From positions 1 to 37,326 of the IMG/VR virus record IMGVR_UViG_3300037247_000239: DNA of 37,326 nucleotides. One strand, given 5' to 3'. A program made the position numbers and the translations under genes. Positions within the stretch are counted from its first letter, which is position 1. Each line of letters opens with the position of its first letter. Shown in pieces: positions 29,768-37,282 of this stretch. The notes under the pieces were generated by a model. The model was not told where the DNA came from. It did no database searches and saw nothing but the letters and a program-made list of their open reading frames with translations. The stretch comes from a virus.

Positions 29768-30613
29768 ATGCCTCTACAATTATCTATCCCAATTACCGAA
29801 CTACAGCAGTTGCGCAGCAGCACCAAACTTAGTCAAGCCGGTGGTCTTACCTTTTCCAAGCCAACAACACCTTCTAATATTGTCGTTACCGGTTTGAAGT
29901 TCGGCTTTGTAATCCAGTGGTCTAAGGTATCAGGTGTGACCGGCTATCAAATAGCTGTAATGAGTGGAAACAACCTAGCTGCTCCCAACTTACTATTAAG
30001 CGAGATGGGCGAAGACAGCATGGAGAGGCCATATTTTGTTGGCGATGTTGCGCTTACCCGGAGTTTTGCGGTCAGAGCCTTTATTCAAAGTACGACGGGA
30101 TTCCTGTTTTCTAAGTTTACTGAGATTAAATCTGGAACCTCTAAGGTTGATGGGGGAGTATCCGATGGAACCCCAGCCGACCCACCCGCACCTCCTCCTG
30201 ACCCCGGAGAGTCACCAGAGGAGCCTTGCCTGGTAGAAGGCTCATTGGTTAAGACACCTAATGGTTATATTCCAGTAGAAACAGCGGGCAAGTTCCTGAT
30301 AACCCATATCGGTACCTGCGAATCCATTATGGTGAATGTTCCAATAGAAGCCAAGTGCTACAAGGTCTTAATCCAGTCAAAACCGGAGTTTGAGTGTTCA
30401 TATTCTCACCCGCTTCAAGTGTTGGGTAGGGGATGGACTAGAGTAGAAAACCTGTTTACTGATGACAAGGTAAATACCGAAGATGGTTTTCTTCCTATTA
30501 TTTCGATTGAACCGACTGGAAAAAGAATTGTTAGACATCTCAAGTTAGATGGCCCTATTAATAGTTATCAGTCTTTGGGTGGGGTCTACTCACATAACTC
30601 TATAGCTAAATAA
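29768..30613 (+). CDS. FN3-like protein with C-terminal Hint (intein-like) domain
   Basis: 281 residues from ATG 29768. Residues 32-120 look like a fibronectin type III domain (PTTPSNIVVTGLKFGFVIQW, then TGYQIAVMSG). A Pro/Asp-rich linker (APPPDPGESPEEP, 141-153) leads to a Hint domain of 124 residues: Cys154 (CLVEGSLVKTPNGYIPVE, block A), ECSYSHPLQV with His214 (block B) and the C-terminal SLGGVYSHNS with His276-Asn277 (block G). Only SIAK follows Asn277. All residues for self-splicing or self-cleavage are present. It lies between nozzle and ejection genes, so it is probably a virion protein matured by cleavage or ligation. Confidence 0.8.
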   Translation: MPLQLSIPITELQQLRSSTKLSQAGGLTFSKPTTPSNIVVTGLKFGFVIQWSKVSGVTGYQIAVMSGNNLAAPNLLLSEMGEDSMERPYFVGDVALTRSFAVRAFIQSTTGFLFSKFTEIKSGTSKVDGGVSDGTPADPPAPPPDPGESPEEPCLVEGSLVKTPNGYIPVETAGKFLITHIGTCESIMVNVPIEAKCYKVLIQSKPEFECSYSHPLQVLGRGWTRVENLFTDDKVNTEDGFLPIISIEPTGKRIVRHLKLDGPINSYQSLGGVYSHNSIAK

Positions 30614-30614
30614 T

Positions 30615-30634
30615 ATGGTTTCCTATGGTTTCCT
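30615..30634 (+). repeat. Tandem 10-bp duplication at a start codon
   Basis: ATGGTTTCCT occurs twice in direct tandem (30615-30624 and 30625-30634). The first ATG leads to a stop after ten codons; the second is in frame with the 30625-30993 gene. The duplication therefore supplies the working start. Confidence 0.8.
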
Positions 30635-30993
30635 ATCGCAGAATTAAACCAGAAGAGATTAAGCAAGCCTCTGATAAGTTCGTGGAGAAATATCCTTGGG
30701 CTGCCGCACCTAACTGGCTAGGGGTAGTTGTAAAGGTTAAGGATGGAGAGATATTAGGTCTATATGATTTACAAGTACGAGCCACCATCGGGAACCTGGT
30801 TAACTTCGATAACTCCCCCGTGACTGTATGTGAGTTGGCTGCCCATGCTGATTCCCAGCTAATAAATCACAAAGAATATGAATGGATTGTGCCGAATCAA
30901 AATGAGTCAATGCAGAAGTTCTTAGAGAAGCATTATGGCTTAGAGGGCGAGGAAGAAATACCTCATAAGATATATATAATTAAGAGAGATTAA
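30625..30993 (+). CDS. Possible GNAT-fold protein
   Basis: 122 residues. A helix at the N-terminus (RRIKPEEIKQASDKFVEKYP), then GVVVKVKDGEILGLYDLQV, and finally a MQKFLEKHYGLEGEEE segment resemble the order of a GNAT acetyltransferase, ending in a YIIKR strand. The acetyl-CoA loop (R/Q-x-x-G-x-G/A) is not evident, so it may be a degenerate or non-catalytic member. Start at the second copy of a tandem duplication. Confidence 0.45.
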   Translation: MVSYRRIKPEEIKQASDKFVEKYPWAAAPNWLGVVVKVKDGEILGLYDLQVRATIGNLVNFDNSPVTVCELAAHADSQLINHKEYEWIVPNQNESMQKFLEKHYGLEGEEEIPHKIYIIKRD

Positions 30994-30994
30994 T

Positions 30995-31384
30995 ATGCCT
31001 CGAATAAATGGAAGACAACAGTTTAATCCCAATGCTGGGCTTCCGGACCAAGCCCAACCGGTATCCCCGCTGGCTGGACTTATTGATAGCATACAAGCTG
31101 CTGGACGTCAGCCTGCTCCGCTAAGTCAGGTAGTAGCTCAAAATGTTCCTACTCAGCGTCAAGCCCCCCTGAGCCAAGCCGTTGCTCAAAACACGGGCGG
31201 TCGAGGTGGTCATAACTTTTGCCCAACTTGCGGCCAGAATGTTCAATCATCACCTCTGTCTGGTCTTGTTCCTAATATAAATACCGCCGGTCAGCAAGCG
31301 CCATTGGCCCAACCAGTAGCTCAAAATGCTGGCGGGCGCAAGATGCCAGGCAAATCATTCGAATCATTTGGTAGAATCTTCTAA
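30995..31384 (+). CDS. Low-complexity repeat protein with one CPTC knuckle
   Basis: 129 residues, Gln/Pro/Gly/Ala-rich. Two copies of a module about 27 residues long: SPLAGLIDSIQAAG then PLSQVVAQN; and SPLSGLVPNINTAG then PLAQPVAQN, with an extra PLSQAVAQN between. One NFCPTCGQN knuckle lies between the modules. Likely a flexible minor virion or internal protein; first of the Gln/Gly-rich block. Confidence 0.5.
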   Translation: MPRINGRQQFNPNAGLPDQAQPVSPLAGLIDSIQAAGRQPAPLSQVVAQNVPTQRQAPLSQAVAQNTGGRGGHNFCPTCGQNVQSSPLSGLVPNINTAGQQAPLAQPVAQNAGGRKMPGKSFESFGRIF

Positions 31385-31397
31385 GGATATATAAAGT

Positions 31398-31982
31398 ATG
31401 CCAAAAAGCAAGAAGAAAAAGGAATCTGGCCGCCTTGAACTTGAGCAGCAAAAGCTGGCCAATCAAGCCTTGCAAGATGATTTGAAACTGCGTATGCAAG
31501 TATTTAAGTCTATCGAGCCATTTGCAAAGGCGTTAATTTCTATGGGGCTAGACCCGGCTGCCATCCTATCTACCCCGTTAGGAGTGTCCCTATTGGCTCC
31601 TGGCAGAACAGCTATCGGGAAAGAGTTTGAGGCTGCGAGAAGTGCCCTAATTGATACTCTGGGGTCAAGTGGTTTGTCAACTGGCTCTGGAGTAGGCGTA
31701 GGGCCACTGGCTAATCTGTTTGGTGAAGAAGCTCAACAGCAGGCCTCGCTCGTCCAAGGACTGCCCCTACAGTCCCTACAGTTAGGTCTACAAGGGGCCA
31801 ACCTGCTCCAGGGCCAGCAAGCTATCTTCAATCCCCAGATTACTGGTGGTATAGCTAGCCAGTCGGCTGCCAATGTTATTAATCAACCTGAAGGGCCTGG
31901 GGTACAAATAGCTACTGCTGCTGCGGGTGGATTAGGTGCAGCACTATCAGGATTTGGTCAGCCTAGACCTAAAACTACATAA
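31398..31982 (+). CDS. Putative ejection/internal virion protein
   Basis: 194 residues: Lys-rich N-terminus (MPKSKKKKESGRLE), helical EQQKLANQALQDDLKLRMQ, then Gly/Ala/Gln-rich sequence (GEEAQQQASLVQG, NLLQGQQAIFNP) and a hydrophobic Ala/Gly tail. This composition and place after the nozzle match short internal core or ejection proteins (T7 gp14 functional class) that enter the host membrane. Confidence 0.55.
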   Translation: MPKSKKKKESGRLELEQQKLANQALQDDLKLRMQVFKSIEPFAKALISMGLDPAAILSTPLGVSLLAPGRTAIGKEFEAARSALIDTLGSSGLSTGSGVGVGPLANLFGEEAQQQASLVQGLPLQSLQLGLQGANLLQGQQAIFNPQITGGIASQSAANVINQPEGPGVQIATAAAGGLGAALSGFGQPRPKTT

Positions 31983-31984
31983 CC

Positions 31985-32437
31985 ATGCCACAGTTCCTAA
32001 CCCGACAATCATTCTTTCAACAACAGCCCCAAGCAGCCCAATTACCTTTCAGCCAGTTTGGAGGTAATCGCCCTCCATTACAGGGTGATACTACCGGTGG
32101 CATAGCTTTTCCTGATGCTGGTCAAGCTGGACAGCCTACCCAATCCCCACTGTCACCATTCCTGTTACCAACCGGCCTCTCAGATACTGAACTGAATGCC
32201 TTGCTGGGTGTCTCCGGGTTACCAGGAACTAAACAACAGTTGCTAGGGTTTGACCCTATTGCTCTACAAGATTTTAGCAGAGGAGGGTTTAATACTGGCC
32301 TCTTTGGAAACCAACAGCCTGCCCAGACATCCAGCTTGCCGCCTGGTGGTATTCCAATTGAGGGCAGTGGTGGGTTTGATAAGTTTAATCCTGTTATTGC
32401 CGGTGGTACACAACCTAATAAACTAGGTGGGTTCTAA
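31985..32437 (+). CDS. Gln/Pro/Gly-rich virion-region protein
   Basis: 150 residues without predicted fold except short helical TELNALLGVSGLPGTKQQLLG. Rich in Gln, Pro and Gly, uncommon in enzymes and usual for flexible internal virion proteins. Two bases after the previous stop; ends just before the 32439 gene. Confidence 0.5.
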   Translation: MPQFLTRQSFFQQQPQAAQLPFSQFGGNRPPLQGDTTGGIAFPDAGQAGQPTQSPLSPFLLPTGLSDTELNALLGVSGLPGTKQQLLGFDPIALQDFSRGGFNTGLFGNQQPAQTSSLPPGGIPIEGSGGFDKFNPVIAGGTQPNKLGGF

Positions 32438-32438
32438 T

Positions 32439-33650
32439 ATGCCAGGACTGTTCGGGCGACAAACACTAAGTAGAGAAGTAACTGGCTTAGTTGGGCCACA
32501 GCAAGCTCCTCCAGTTAATACCGGCCAAGGTGGTGTGCCAGGACTGGGCGTACAGGGTGTTCCCCAACCACCTCCACCTGAATTACAGACCCAGAATATT
32601 GAGATTCAAGGCCCTAACCGTGGCATCAATCTTATATCCGACTTCCTGACTGGCTTCGGTGGAGGGCCGGGCGCTGCTACTCAACAGCAAGCTCAAAGGT
32701 CAGCACAGACTGAGAGGCTGTTTGGTGCTCAGCAACGACAGGTAAATCAACAGTCTCAACTGGCACAGCAGCAACGGCAATTTGGACTCCAGCAGCAGAA
32801 TCTACAATTATCTCAACAGCGAGAAGAACGAGTAGCAGAAGATGCTACCATCAATCAGTTACTTAATAGTATTTCTATTGATGTTGATAGGAACACTGGC
32901 GAGGTAACACTGACAGATAAAATAGCGGCACTACAGGGACTACCTGGTGCCGTCAGGATATTACGCAAGAAGAAAGATGTAGATTTCAATATAGCTCAGC
33001 TACTACCTCCTAATGCTACCAAAGAAGATATTAATACCGTTTCCATAGCGTTTCAGTTTGGCGGCGACAAGCAGGGACTGCGAGAGCTATTAAAGGTCAG
33101 GAAAGATATTGCTGGCCGTCCTGGGATTTTACAATCCAGGCGTCGCCAGCTAGCCCAAGCCGAACGTGGTCTGCGCGCTGACTATCTAAAAGAAGCTGGT
33201 TCCTTTATAAAGATTCGTGACCAGTTTGATAGGGTACAACTAGCCTCTCAAGACCCAACCGGTGCGTCCGACCTGTCAATGATATTTGCTTTTATGAAGA
33301 TGCTCGACCCGACATCGGTTGTACGTGAGTCTGAGTTCAGGGCAGCGGCAAGCATTGGTTCTATACCTCAACGCATTGAGGGATTCAGAAAGAAGATAAC
33401 CACTGGGGAATTTCTGTCAGCGGGACAGCGTGCTAATTTCCTAGCAGAAGCAGTCAAGTTATTTGGGCGTTCCAAGTCTCGTAAGGAAGCTATTGATAAC
33501 CGGTTCAGGAAGATTTCTATAGGACAGGGTATTAATCCTGAAAACGTAATCCAAAGTTTTGGCTTTGAAACACAAGGTATTACCCAGCCACAAGGAAAAC
33601 CAACCCATCGTTTCAATCCTGAAACTGGCAAGGTAGAACCCATTCAATAA
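32439..33650 (+). CDS. Internal virion / DNA ejection protein
   Basis: About 403 residues from ATG 32439 (a GTG at 32427 lies inside the previous gene and is rejected). Gln-rich coiled coil at 85-135 (QQQAQRSAQTERLFGAQQRQ). The segment DLSMIFAFMKMLDPTSVVRE near residue 283 is a motif recurring in phage internal and ejection proteins, some fused to lytic transglycosylases; no such catalytic domain is seen here. Coupled to the next gene by TAATG. Confidence 0.65.
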   Translation: MPGLFGRQTLSREVTGLVGPQQAPPVNTGQGGVPGLGVQGVPQPPPPELQTQNIEIQGPNRGINLISDFLTGFGGGPGAATQQQAQRSAQTERLFGAQQRQVNQQSQLAQQQRQFGLQQQNLQLSQQREERVAEDATINQLLNSISIDVDRNTGEVTLTDKIAALQGLPGAVRILRKKKDVDFNIAQLLPPNATKEDINTVSIAFQFGGDKQGLRELLKVRKDIAGRPGILQSRRRQLAQAERGLRADYLKEAGSFIKIRDQFDRVQLASQDPTGASDLSMIFAFMKMLDPTSVVRESEFRAAASIGSIPQRIEGFRKKITTGEFLSAGQRANFLAEAVKLFGRSKSRKEAIDNRFRKISIGQGINPENVIQSFGFETQGITQPQGKPTHRFNPETGKVEPIQ

Positions 33651-35437
33651 TGGCTGACCAAAAGAAATTACAGCGTAAGGCAAAAATTGTTAAGATACCA
33701 GGTATAGGGCTAGTTGAGTTTCCCGGTTCTATGTCTGATGAAGATATAGCGGGTCAGATACGTGGGCTTACTGGGGCTGGGAAAGTTGTGACTGGTGCTA
33801 GGGGCATCTTAGAAGAAGCACCACCCGCCATAGGCGCTACTATTGGAGCAGCAGCTGGCACACCATTTGGCCCCCCAGGTAGAATCGCTGGTGCTGGTAT
33901 AGGAGCCGGAATAGGCGAGGCCACAAAAACTGCCACCGTAGGTCAGTTCCCAACACCTGGCGGAAGACTAGGCGGGCCAAGGTTACAACTACCAATAGAG
34001 AGTTTCGATGATGTAGCAAGAAGTGCTGGTGAATTCGCCTTACTTGAAGGTGTGTTTGCTGGTTTTGGTAAACTCTTTCGCCGCCTGAGAGGCCCAACAC
34101 TTACCCAGCGCTCACTGGCAAGACCAGAAGTTAAACTAGCTACAGAGCGCGGGGTAGAATTAACTCTCAGCCAAACTACCCAATCTCCATTCATTATTGG
34201 TTTCGAGTCCATACTGAAAAGGGCTATCGGCACACAGCCGTCCTTTCAAAAACAACAGTTAAGACAGAATGTACAAATAACAAGATTGTTTGATAAGTTA
34301 GCTAGTAACATATCAAAGCAACAAGACAGGAGAACGGTTGGGCTTGCGCTAGGTGAAACCTCTCGCGCTATCAGGAAAGAAGCTGGGGCCGCGCTCGGCC
34401 AAATTGAGGATTCCATTATTTCAAAATCCCCCTCTGGCATCATTAACTTTACCAAAGAACAATCTAATAAGATACTCCAAAACATTAAAGCCCTTGAAGA
34501 GATCGAGGCTGCTGCTGGCACTCCATCCGGTGTAACCGGAGCATTGAAAAACATAAGAGACATTCTATTCCCTGCTGGCGAACCGCTAACCATAGGAGAA
34601 GCATTAATAGCAGCAAAGAACATCAGGCAAATAGCAGATACCAGGAGTGGCAGGGTAGGCTTTTTCTTATCTAGGGCGAGAGGAGATTTACTTGATGCTA
34701 TTGCGGATAGCTTGGGGCGAGAAGGGCTTGGAACAGAAGCCAGACAGCTAAGAACGGCCAGAGCTAGGTTCAGAGAAATTGCTGAAGCATTAAACACTAG
34801 CTTCATACGCTCTTTGCAAAAGTTCAAGCAACCAGAATCAGTTGGTAGAATGCTTGCCATATCCGGAACAGGATTAAGCAAGGCTGAGATTGTAAAAGCT
34901 ATATTCAAGGGTGAGATTCCCAACCCTGTCAGGAGAGCTTTCGTTGAGGAGATTTTGAATCAATCTACTCAGGAGGGTGTCCTTATTGGCAACCTGTTAG
35001 AGAATGTTATTGATAAGAGGGTTGGCGCAGATGTTATACGCGCCGTATTGAAACCAGAGGAAGCATCCTTTCTTCTAAAAGATATTAAGACCCTAGCCAA
35101 CTTGATAGACTTGCCTGTTTCAACAACTAGGCCATTGTCATCGGCAAGCTCAAGCCTCTTGGCATTCGGTCAGAGCCAGCAAGCCGCTGCAGGTGTCGGG
35201 GCTTTTGCTACCCAAGGAAGCGTGTTAGGATTGGCGGCTGCTACTCTTACCCTAGGAATACCAGCTTATATATCTAAGAAGCTGACAAGTAAGGGTGGAG
35301 CAGAACTATTGAAACGGGCGGCAAGAGTGAAAGCTACGTCAGCAGAAGGTCTTAAATTGCTACCTAGACTCTTGGCTATTACTGAAGGTAAGAGATTACT
35401 TAGAAGAAATAATGAAATCCCTAGTACGATACCCTAA
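33650..35437 (+). CDS. Large internal virion/ejection protein
   Basis: 595 residues. N-terminal KIVKIPGIGLVEFPGSMSD is a short motif seen at the start of phage internal virion proteins. Residues 58-95 are Gly/Ala-rich and amphipathic (PPAIGATIGAAAGTPFG), which could insert in a membrane. The middle is long helical sequence, and a second hydrophobic part lies near 510-545. Basic overall. Last gene of the ejection block; it overlaps the reverse-strand peptide gene by four bases. Confidence 0.6.
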   Translation: MADQKKLQRKAKIVKIPGIGLVEFPGSMSDEDIAGQIRGLTGAGKVVTGARGILEEAPPAIGATIGAAAGTPFGPPGRIAGAGIGAGIGEATKTATVGQFPTPGGRLGGPRLQLPIESFDDVARSAGEFALLEGVFAGFGKLFRRLRGPTLTQRSLARPEVKLATERGVELTLSQTTQSPFIIGFESILKRAIGTQPSFQKQQLRQNVQITRLFDKLASNISKQQDRRTVGLALGETSRAIRKEAGAALGQIEDSIISKSPSGIINFTKEQSNKILQNIKALEEIEAAAGTPSGVTGALKNIRDILFPAGEPLTIGEALIAAKNIRQIADTRSGRVGFFLSRARGDLLDAIADSLGREGLGTEARQLRTARARFREIAEALNTSFIRSLQKFKQPESVGRMLAISGTGLSKAEIVKAIFKGEIPNPVRRAFVEEILNQSTQEGVLIGNLLENVIDKRVGADVIRAVLKPEEASFLLKDIKTLANLIDLPVSTTRPLSSASSSLLAFGQSQQAAAGVGAFATQGSVLGLAAATLTLGIPAYISKKLTSKGGAELLKRAARVKATSAEGLKLLPRLLAITEGKRLLRRNNEIPSTIP

Positions 35438-35544
35438 AGTAAATACCAAGCCCATTTTATAAGATATACCACACCCATTCCCAGTAAGCCAACGAGCGCT
35501 ATTGACCCTACAATTCTTATTCCTAATCCTAGTAACCAAAACAT
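35434..35544 (-). CDS. Reverse-strand 36-aa membrane peptide
   Basis: Leftward frame from ATG 35544 to TAG 35434. The product begins MFWLLGLGIRIVGSIALVGL and is nearly all hydrophobic with a few Arg/Lys and Trp, so one transmembrane helix. A good promoter lies directly upstream on the same strand, six bases from ATG. It overlaps the end of the large ejection gene on the other strand. Confidence 0.5.
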   Translation of the reverse strand: MFWLLGLGIRIVGSIALVGLLGMGVVYLIKWAWYLL

Positions 35545-35550
35545 ACCCCA

Positions 35551-35578
35551 ATTCTACTCCCTAAAACATGATTGTCAA
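35551..35578 (-). promoter_or_regulatory. Promoter of the reverse-strand membrane peptide
   Basis: Leftward TTGACA (35578-35573), 16-base spacer, TAGAAT (35556-35551), then six bases to ATG 35544. The -35 is in the shared CTTGACAA 8-mer. The expected start is at or near the ATG, giving a leaderless message. Confidence 0.55.
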
Positions 35579-35626
35579 GTCTTATATGCTGTCTATTTCC
35601 ATTCTAAGGCGTTTACAGGCCCGTAG

Positions 35627-35643
35627 AGCGAAGATAAGGCGAA
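35627..35643 (+). repeat. Paired GCGAA motif, copy 3
   Basis: AGCGAA at 35627-35632 and GGCGAA at 35638-35643, again 11 bases apart, ending one base before ATG 35645. It matches the two copies in the control region 29 kb away. Here the AAGG within it could also serve as ribosome binding site. Confidence 0.55.
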
Positions 35644-35644
35644 T

Positions 35645-35827
35645 ATGATAGAATTCCTCAGTCTCTTTCAAGCACATGGCATAGAAGGGCTAGTAATAGC
35701 CAGCCAGTTTGGACTAATCTTCTGGATGGTAAGGGCACAACGCAATGGTTTCATCAAGTTACTCACTAAGAATATTGAGGTACTTACTTCTGTAGAGCTA
35801 ATAATTAAAGAACGCCTTCCTCGATAA
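35645..35827 (+). CDS. Holin-like small membrane protein
   Basis: 60 residues: an N-terminal hydrophobic helix (GLVIASQFGLIFWMVRAQR) followed by a charged amphipathic helix (NIEVLTSVELIIKERLPR). This shape resembles BhlA/UviB-like holins, which form lesions in the inner membrane to release endolysin. No endolysin gene is adjacent, so the role is inference. It is the last rightward gene, before a terminator. Confidence 0.5.
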   Translation: MIEFLSLFQAHGIEGLVIASQFGLIFWMVRAQRNGFIKLLTKNIEVLTSVELIIKERLPR

Positions 35828-35830
35828 TAG

Positions 35831-35892
35831 AACCCTGACACCATCCGATAAGCTGTTAATTCCCGCAGCGCCAGACGATGCCAGGGTTTTTC
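35831..35892 (+). terminator. Rho-independent terminator of the rightward operon
   Basis: AACCCTG (35831-35837) pairs with CAGGGTT (35882-35888); inside, CATC/GATG and GCTG/CAGC pairings extend the structure; TTTTTCTTCTT follows on the rightward strand. It lies three bases after the last rightward gene and before the converging leftward cluster. Confidence 0.7.
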
Positions 35893-35947
35893 TTCTTAGT
35901 AGGAGATGCTAGTCAATTGTAAAGAGAGGGTTTCTACCTCCTGTGTT

Positions 35948-36250
35948 TTATTTCTCAGTTTTACCTGAGATGTCATTTAACTCGGTTTCCAGTTGGGTGC
36001 GCATATCGTTCTGGCCCTGTAGGTAACGATTGTCGTAGTTTGGGTCGGACTGGTATGCCTGAATCTCGTCTTGTAATCGTGCCCGCTCCGCCGCCGCAGC
36101 CGCTTTCTCGGCGTCTCGCACGATGGGTAGAAGGTACTGCTCTGCATAAGCTGTAACATGCGTCCAGTCTCCGCACCCAATCTTAGTTGCCGGGAGCGCC
36201 TCGGCTAATCTCCTTAGCAAACTCTCCTCCGCCGAAAGTCTATCGCTCAT
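35948..36250 (-). CDS. Coiled-coil phage accessory protein
   Basis: 100 residues with an Ala/Glu/Arg-rich helix (AEKAAAAAERARLQDEIQAY) and a preceding GCGDWTHVTAYAEQY segment. This style of protein is usual among small accessory proteins of tailed phages. The start overlaps the stop of the upstream gene (ATGA). Last gene of the right-end leftward cluster. Confidence 0.6.
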   Translation of the reverse strand: MSDRLSAEESLLRRLAEALPATKIGCGDWTHVTAYAEQYLLPIVRDAEKAAAAAERARLQDEIQAYQSDPNYDNRYLQGQNDMRTQLETELNDISGKTEK

Positions 36251-36663
36251 GGCTTCTCCTCTTCGGCGCGGGCCTTCTCTAGCTTAGCTAGTTGACGCTG
36301 AATCTCGAATTGCTTGTGGTGAATTGGTTTCATTTCTTCCGCAGACGTTTTTGAGAGGGTATTCCATACAAAAGCCAACGCATCATCCCAAGCGTTCAGT
36401 TCTTTCTCCTGCAGCAACCCTTCCAAGGCTGACGCGGCGGGTTGGAGTCGGCGCAGATGGTTTGAGAATTTGATAGCTTCACAGTCGCATGGGCGCTTTG
36501 ACATAGGCGGGTATTGCGTGATGCAATCAGGGTCGTGAAACTTTCTTGTGGCCTCTACACACGCCGCCAACACTTCCGCCCGCGTGTTAGCCAGTAAAGC
36601 CCTGACAAGCGGATTGTGCTTCAGCCTCTCTATAGTTTCTTTCAGTTCAGAACCCTCAGCCAT
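36247..36663 (-). CDS. Helical phage accessory protein
   Basis: 138 residues, mostly helical, with a central cluster of Cys and His (KFHDPDCITQYPPMS, RPCDCEAIKF) that could hold a metal. AAGG before ATG 36663 and GGAGGAG further upstream provide a good ribosome binding site. No named family recognised. Confidence 0.6.
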   Translation of the reverse strand: MAEGSELKETIERLKHNPLVRALLANTRAEVLAACVEATRKFHDPDCITQYPPMSKRPCDCEAIKFSNHLRRLQPAASALEGLLQEKELNAWDDALAFVWNTLSKTSAEEMKPIHHKQFEIQRQLAKLEKARAEEEKP

Positions 36664-36693
36664 TTACCTTCTCCTCCCCACCCTCATCCAGTC

Positions 36694-36825
36694 TCAAACG
36701 TCCTCCCACAGTTCATCAAACTCTTCTTGCGTCATCTCACCGCGCTCCACTTTGCACAAGGAACAGGTGTCTGCGTCGCATAGCCCCTCGTAATGATTAT
36801 CGAAGATGTTATCTACGATGCTCAC
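36694..36825 (-). CDS. 43-aa Cys-containing acidic protein
   Basis: Leftward frame from GTG 36825 to TGA 36694, filling the gap between two other genes. The product is acidic and has three cysteines (C16, C21, C24) in a CDADTCSLC order, then MTQEEFDELWEDV. Purine-rich GAGGC-TGAAG upstream could be the ribosome binding site. Short but plausible. Confidence 0.5.
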   Translation of the reverse strand: MSIVDNIFDNHYEGLCDADTCSLCKVERGEMTQEEFDELWEDV

Positions 36826-36833
36826 CTTCAGCC

Positions 36834-37052
36834 TCATCCAGTCTCGTTACCTGCTGCCGCTCGTCTACAGTCTGGGCACATTGCCCCTCCCTCATGCACA
36901 CGACTTAATAGCCATCCATCCCTTCGAGCTTGAGCACGGCAACTACTTCCATGCTCTCCCACGTATTCTCTAGGGTTCCACTCAGGGTTAAGTGCGTGCA
37001 CACAATCCTTTCGGTCACAGTACAAATCGAGAGTGTAGCCGCCGACAATCAC
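36834..37052 (-). CDS. Zinc-binding phage accessory protein
   Basis: 72 residues from GTG 37052, which overlaps the previous gene's TGA. It has YCDRKDC near residue 11, a Cys followed by RAQARRDGW, and CPDC near the end. The order 'C..C ... C..AR..GW ... CPxC' is a recurring small-phage-protein pattern that probably binds one or two zinc ions. Function unknown. Confidence 0.65.
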   Translation of the reverse strand: MIVGGYTLDLYCDRKDCVHALNPEWNPREYVGEHGSSCRAQARRDGWLLSRVHEGGAMCPDCRRAAAGNETG

Positions 37053-37282
37053 TTCCCACCCTCCTCCCTGCTGCTAGCTGCAAGGTCGAGTTGGCGGATT
37101 GCCGCTATCCCGCTACGACACGCCGCAACACCATCGTTGTCTAGTTCGCCTGTCGTAAGGGCTTCCCACTGACCGCATAATTGAACCAATTCCACTACAC
37201 ACATCTTCCTCACCTTCTCCCGCTCGGCGGCTAGGAGGCGCTTGATTTCTTCAACCAGTTTCTCTTTCTCGATTTCCGTCAT
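37049..37282 (-). CDS. Helical phage accessory protein
   Basis: 77 residues. Starts MTEIEKEKLVEEIKRLL, a charged amphipathic helix, and ends with a DLAASSREEGGK tail. Two Cys near residues 28 and 36. The ATG at 37282 follows AT-rich sequence; the promoter is beyond the right edge. No family recognised. Confidence 0.6.
   Translation of the reverse strand: MTEIEKEKLVEEIKRLLAAEREKVRKMCVVELVQLCGQWEALTTGELDNDGVAACRSGIAAIRQLDLAASSREEGGK

Noticed and set aside
33754-34923. Leftward frames inside the large ejection gene
   Set aside because: They mirror a Gly/Ala/Leu-rich coding region and have no start signals.
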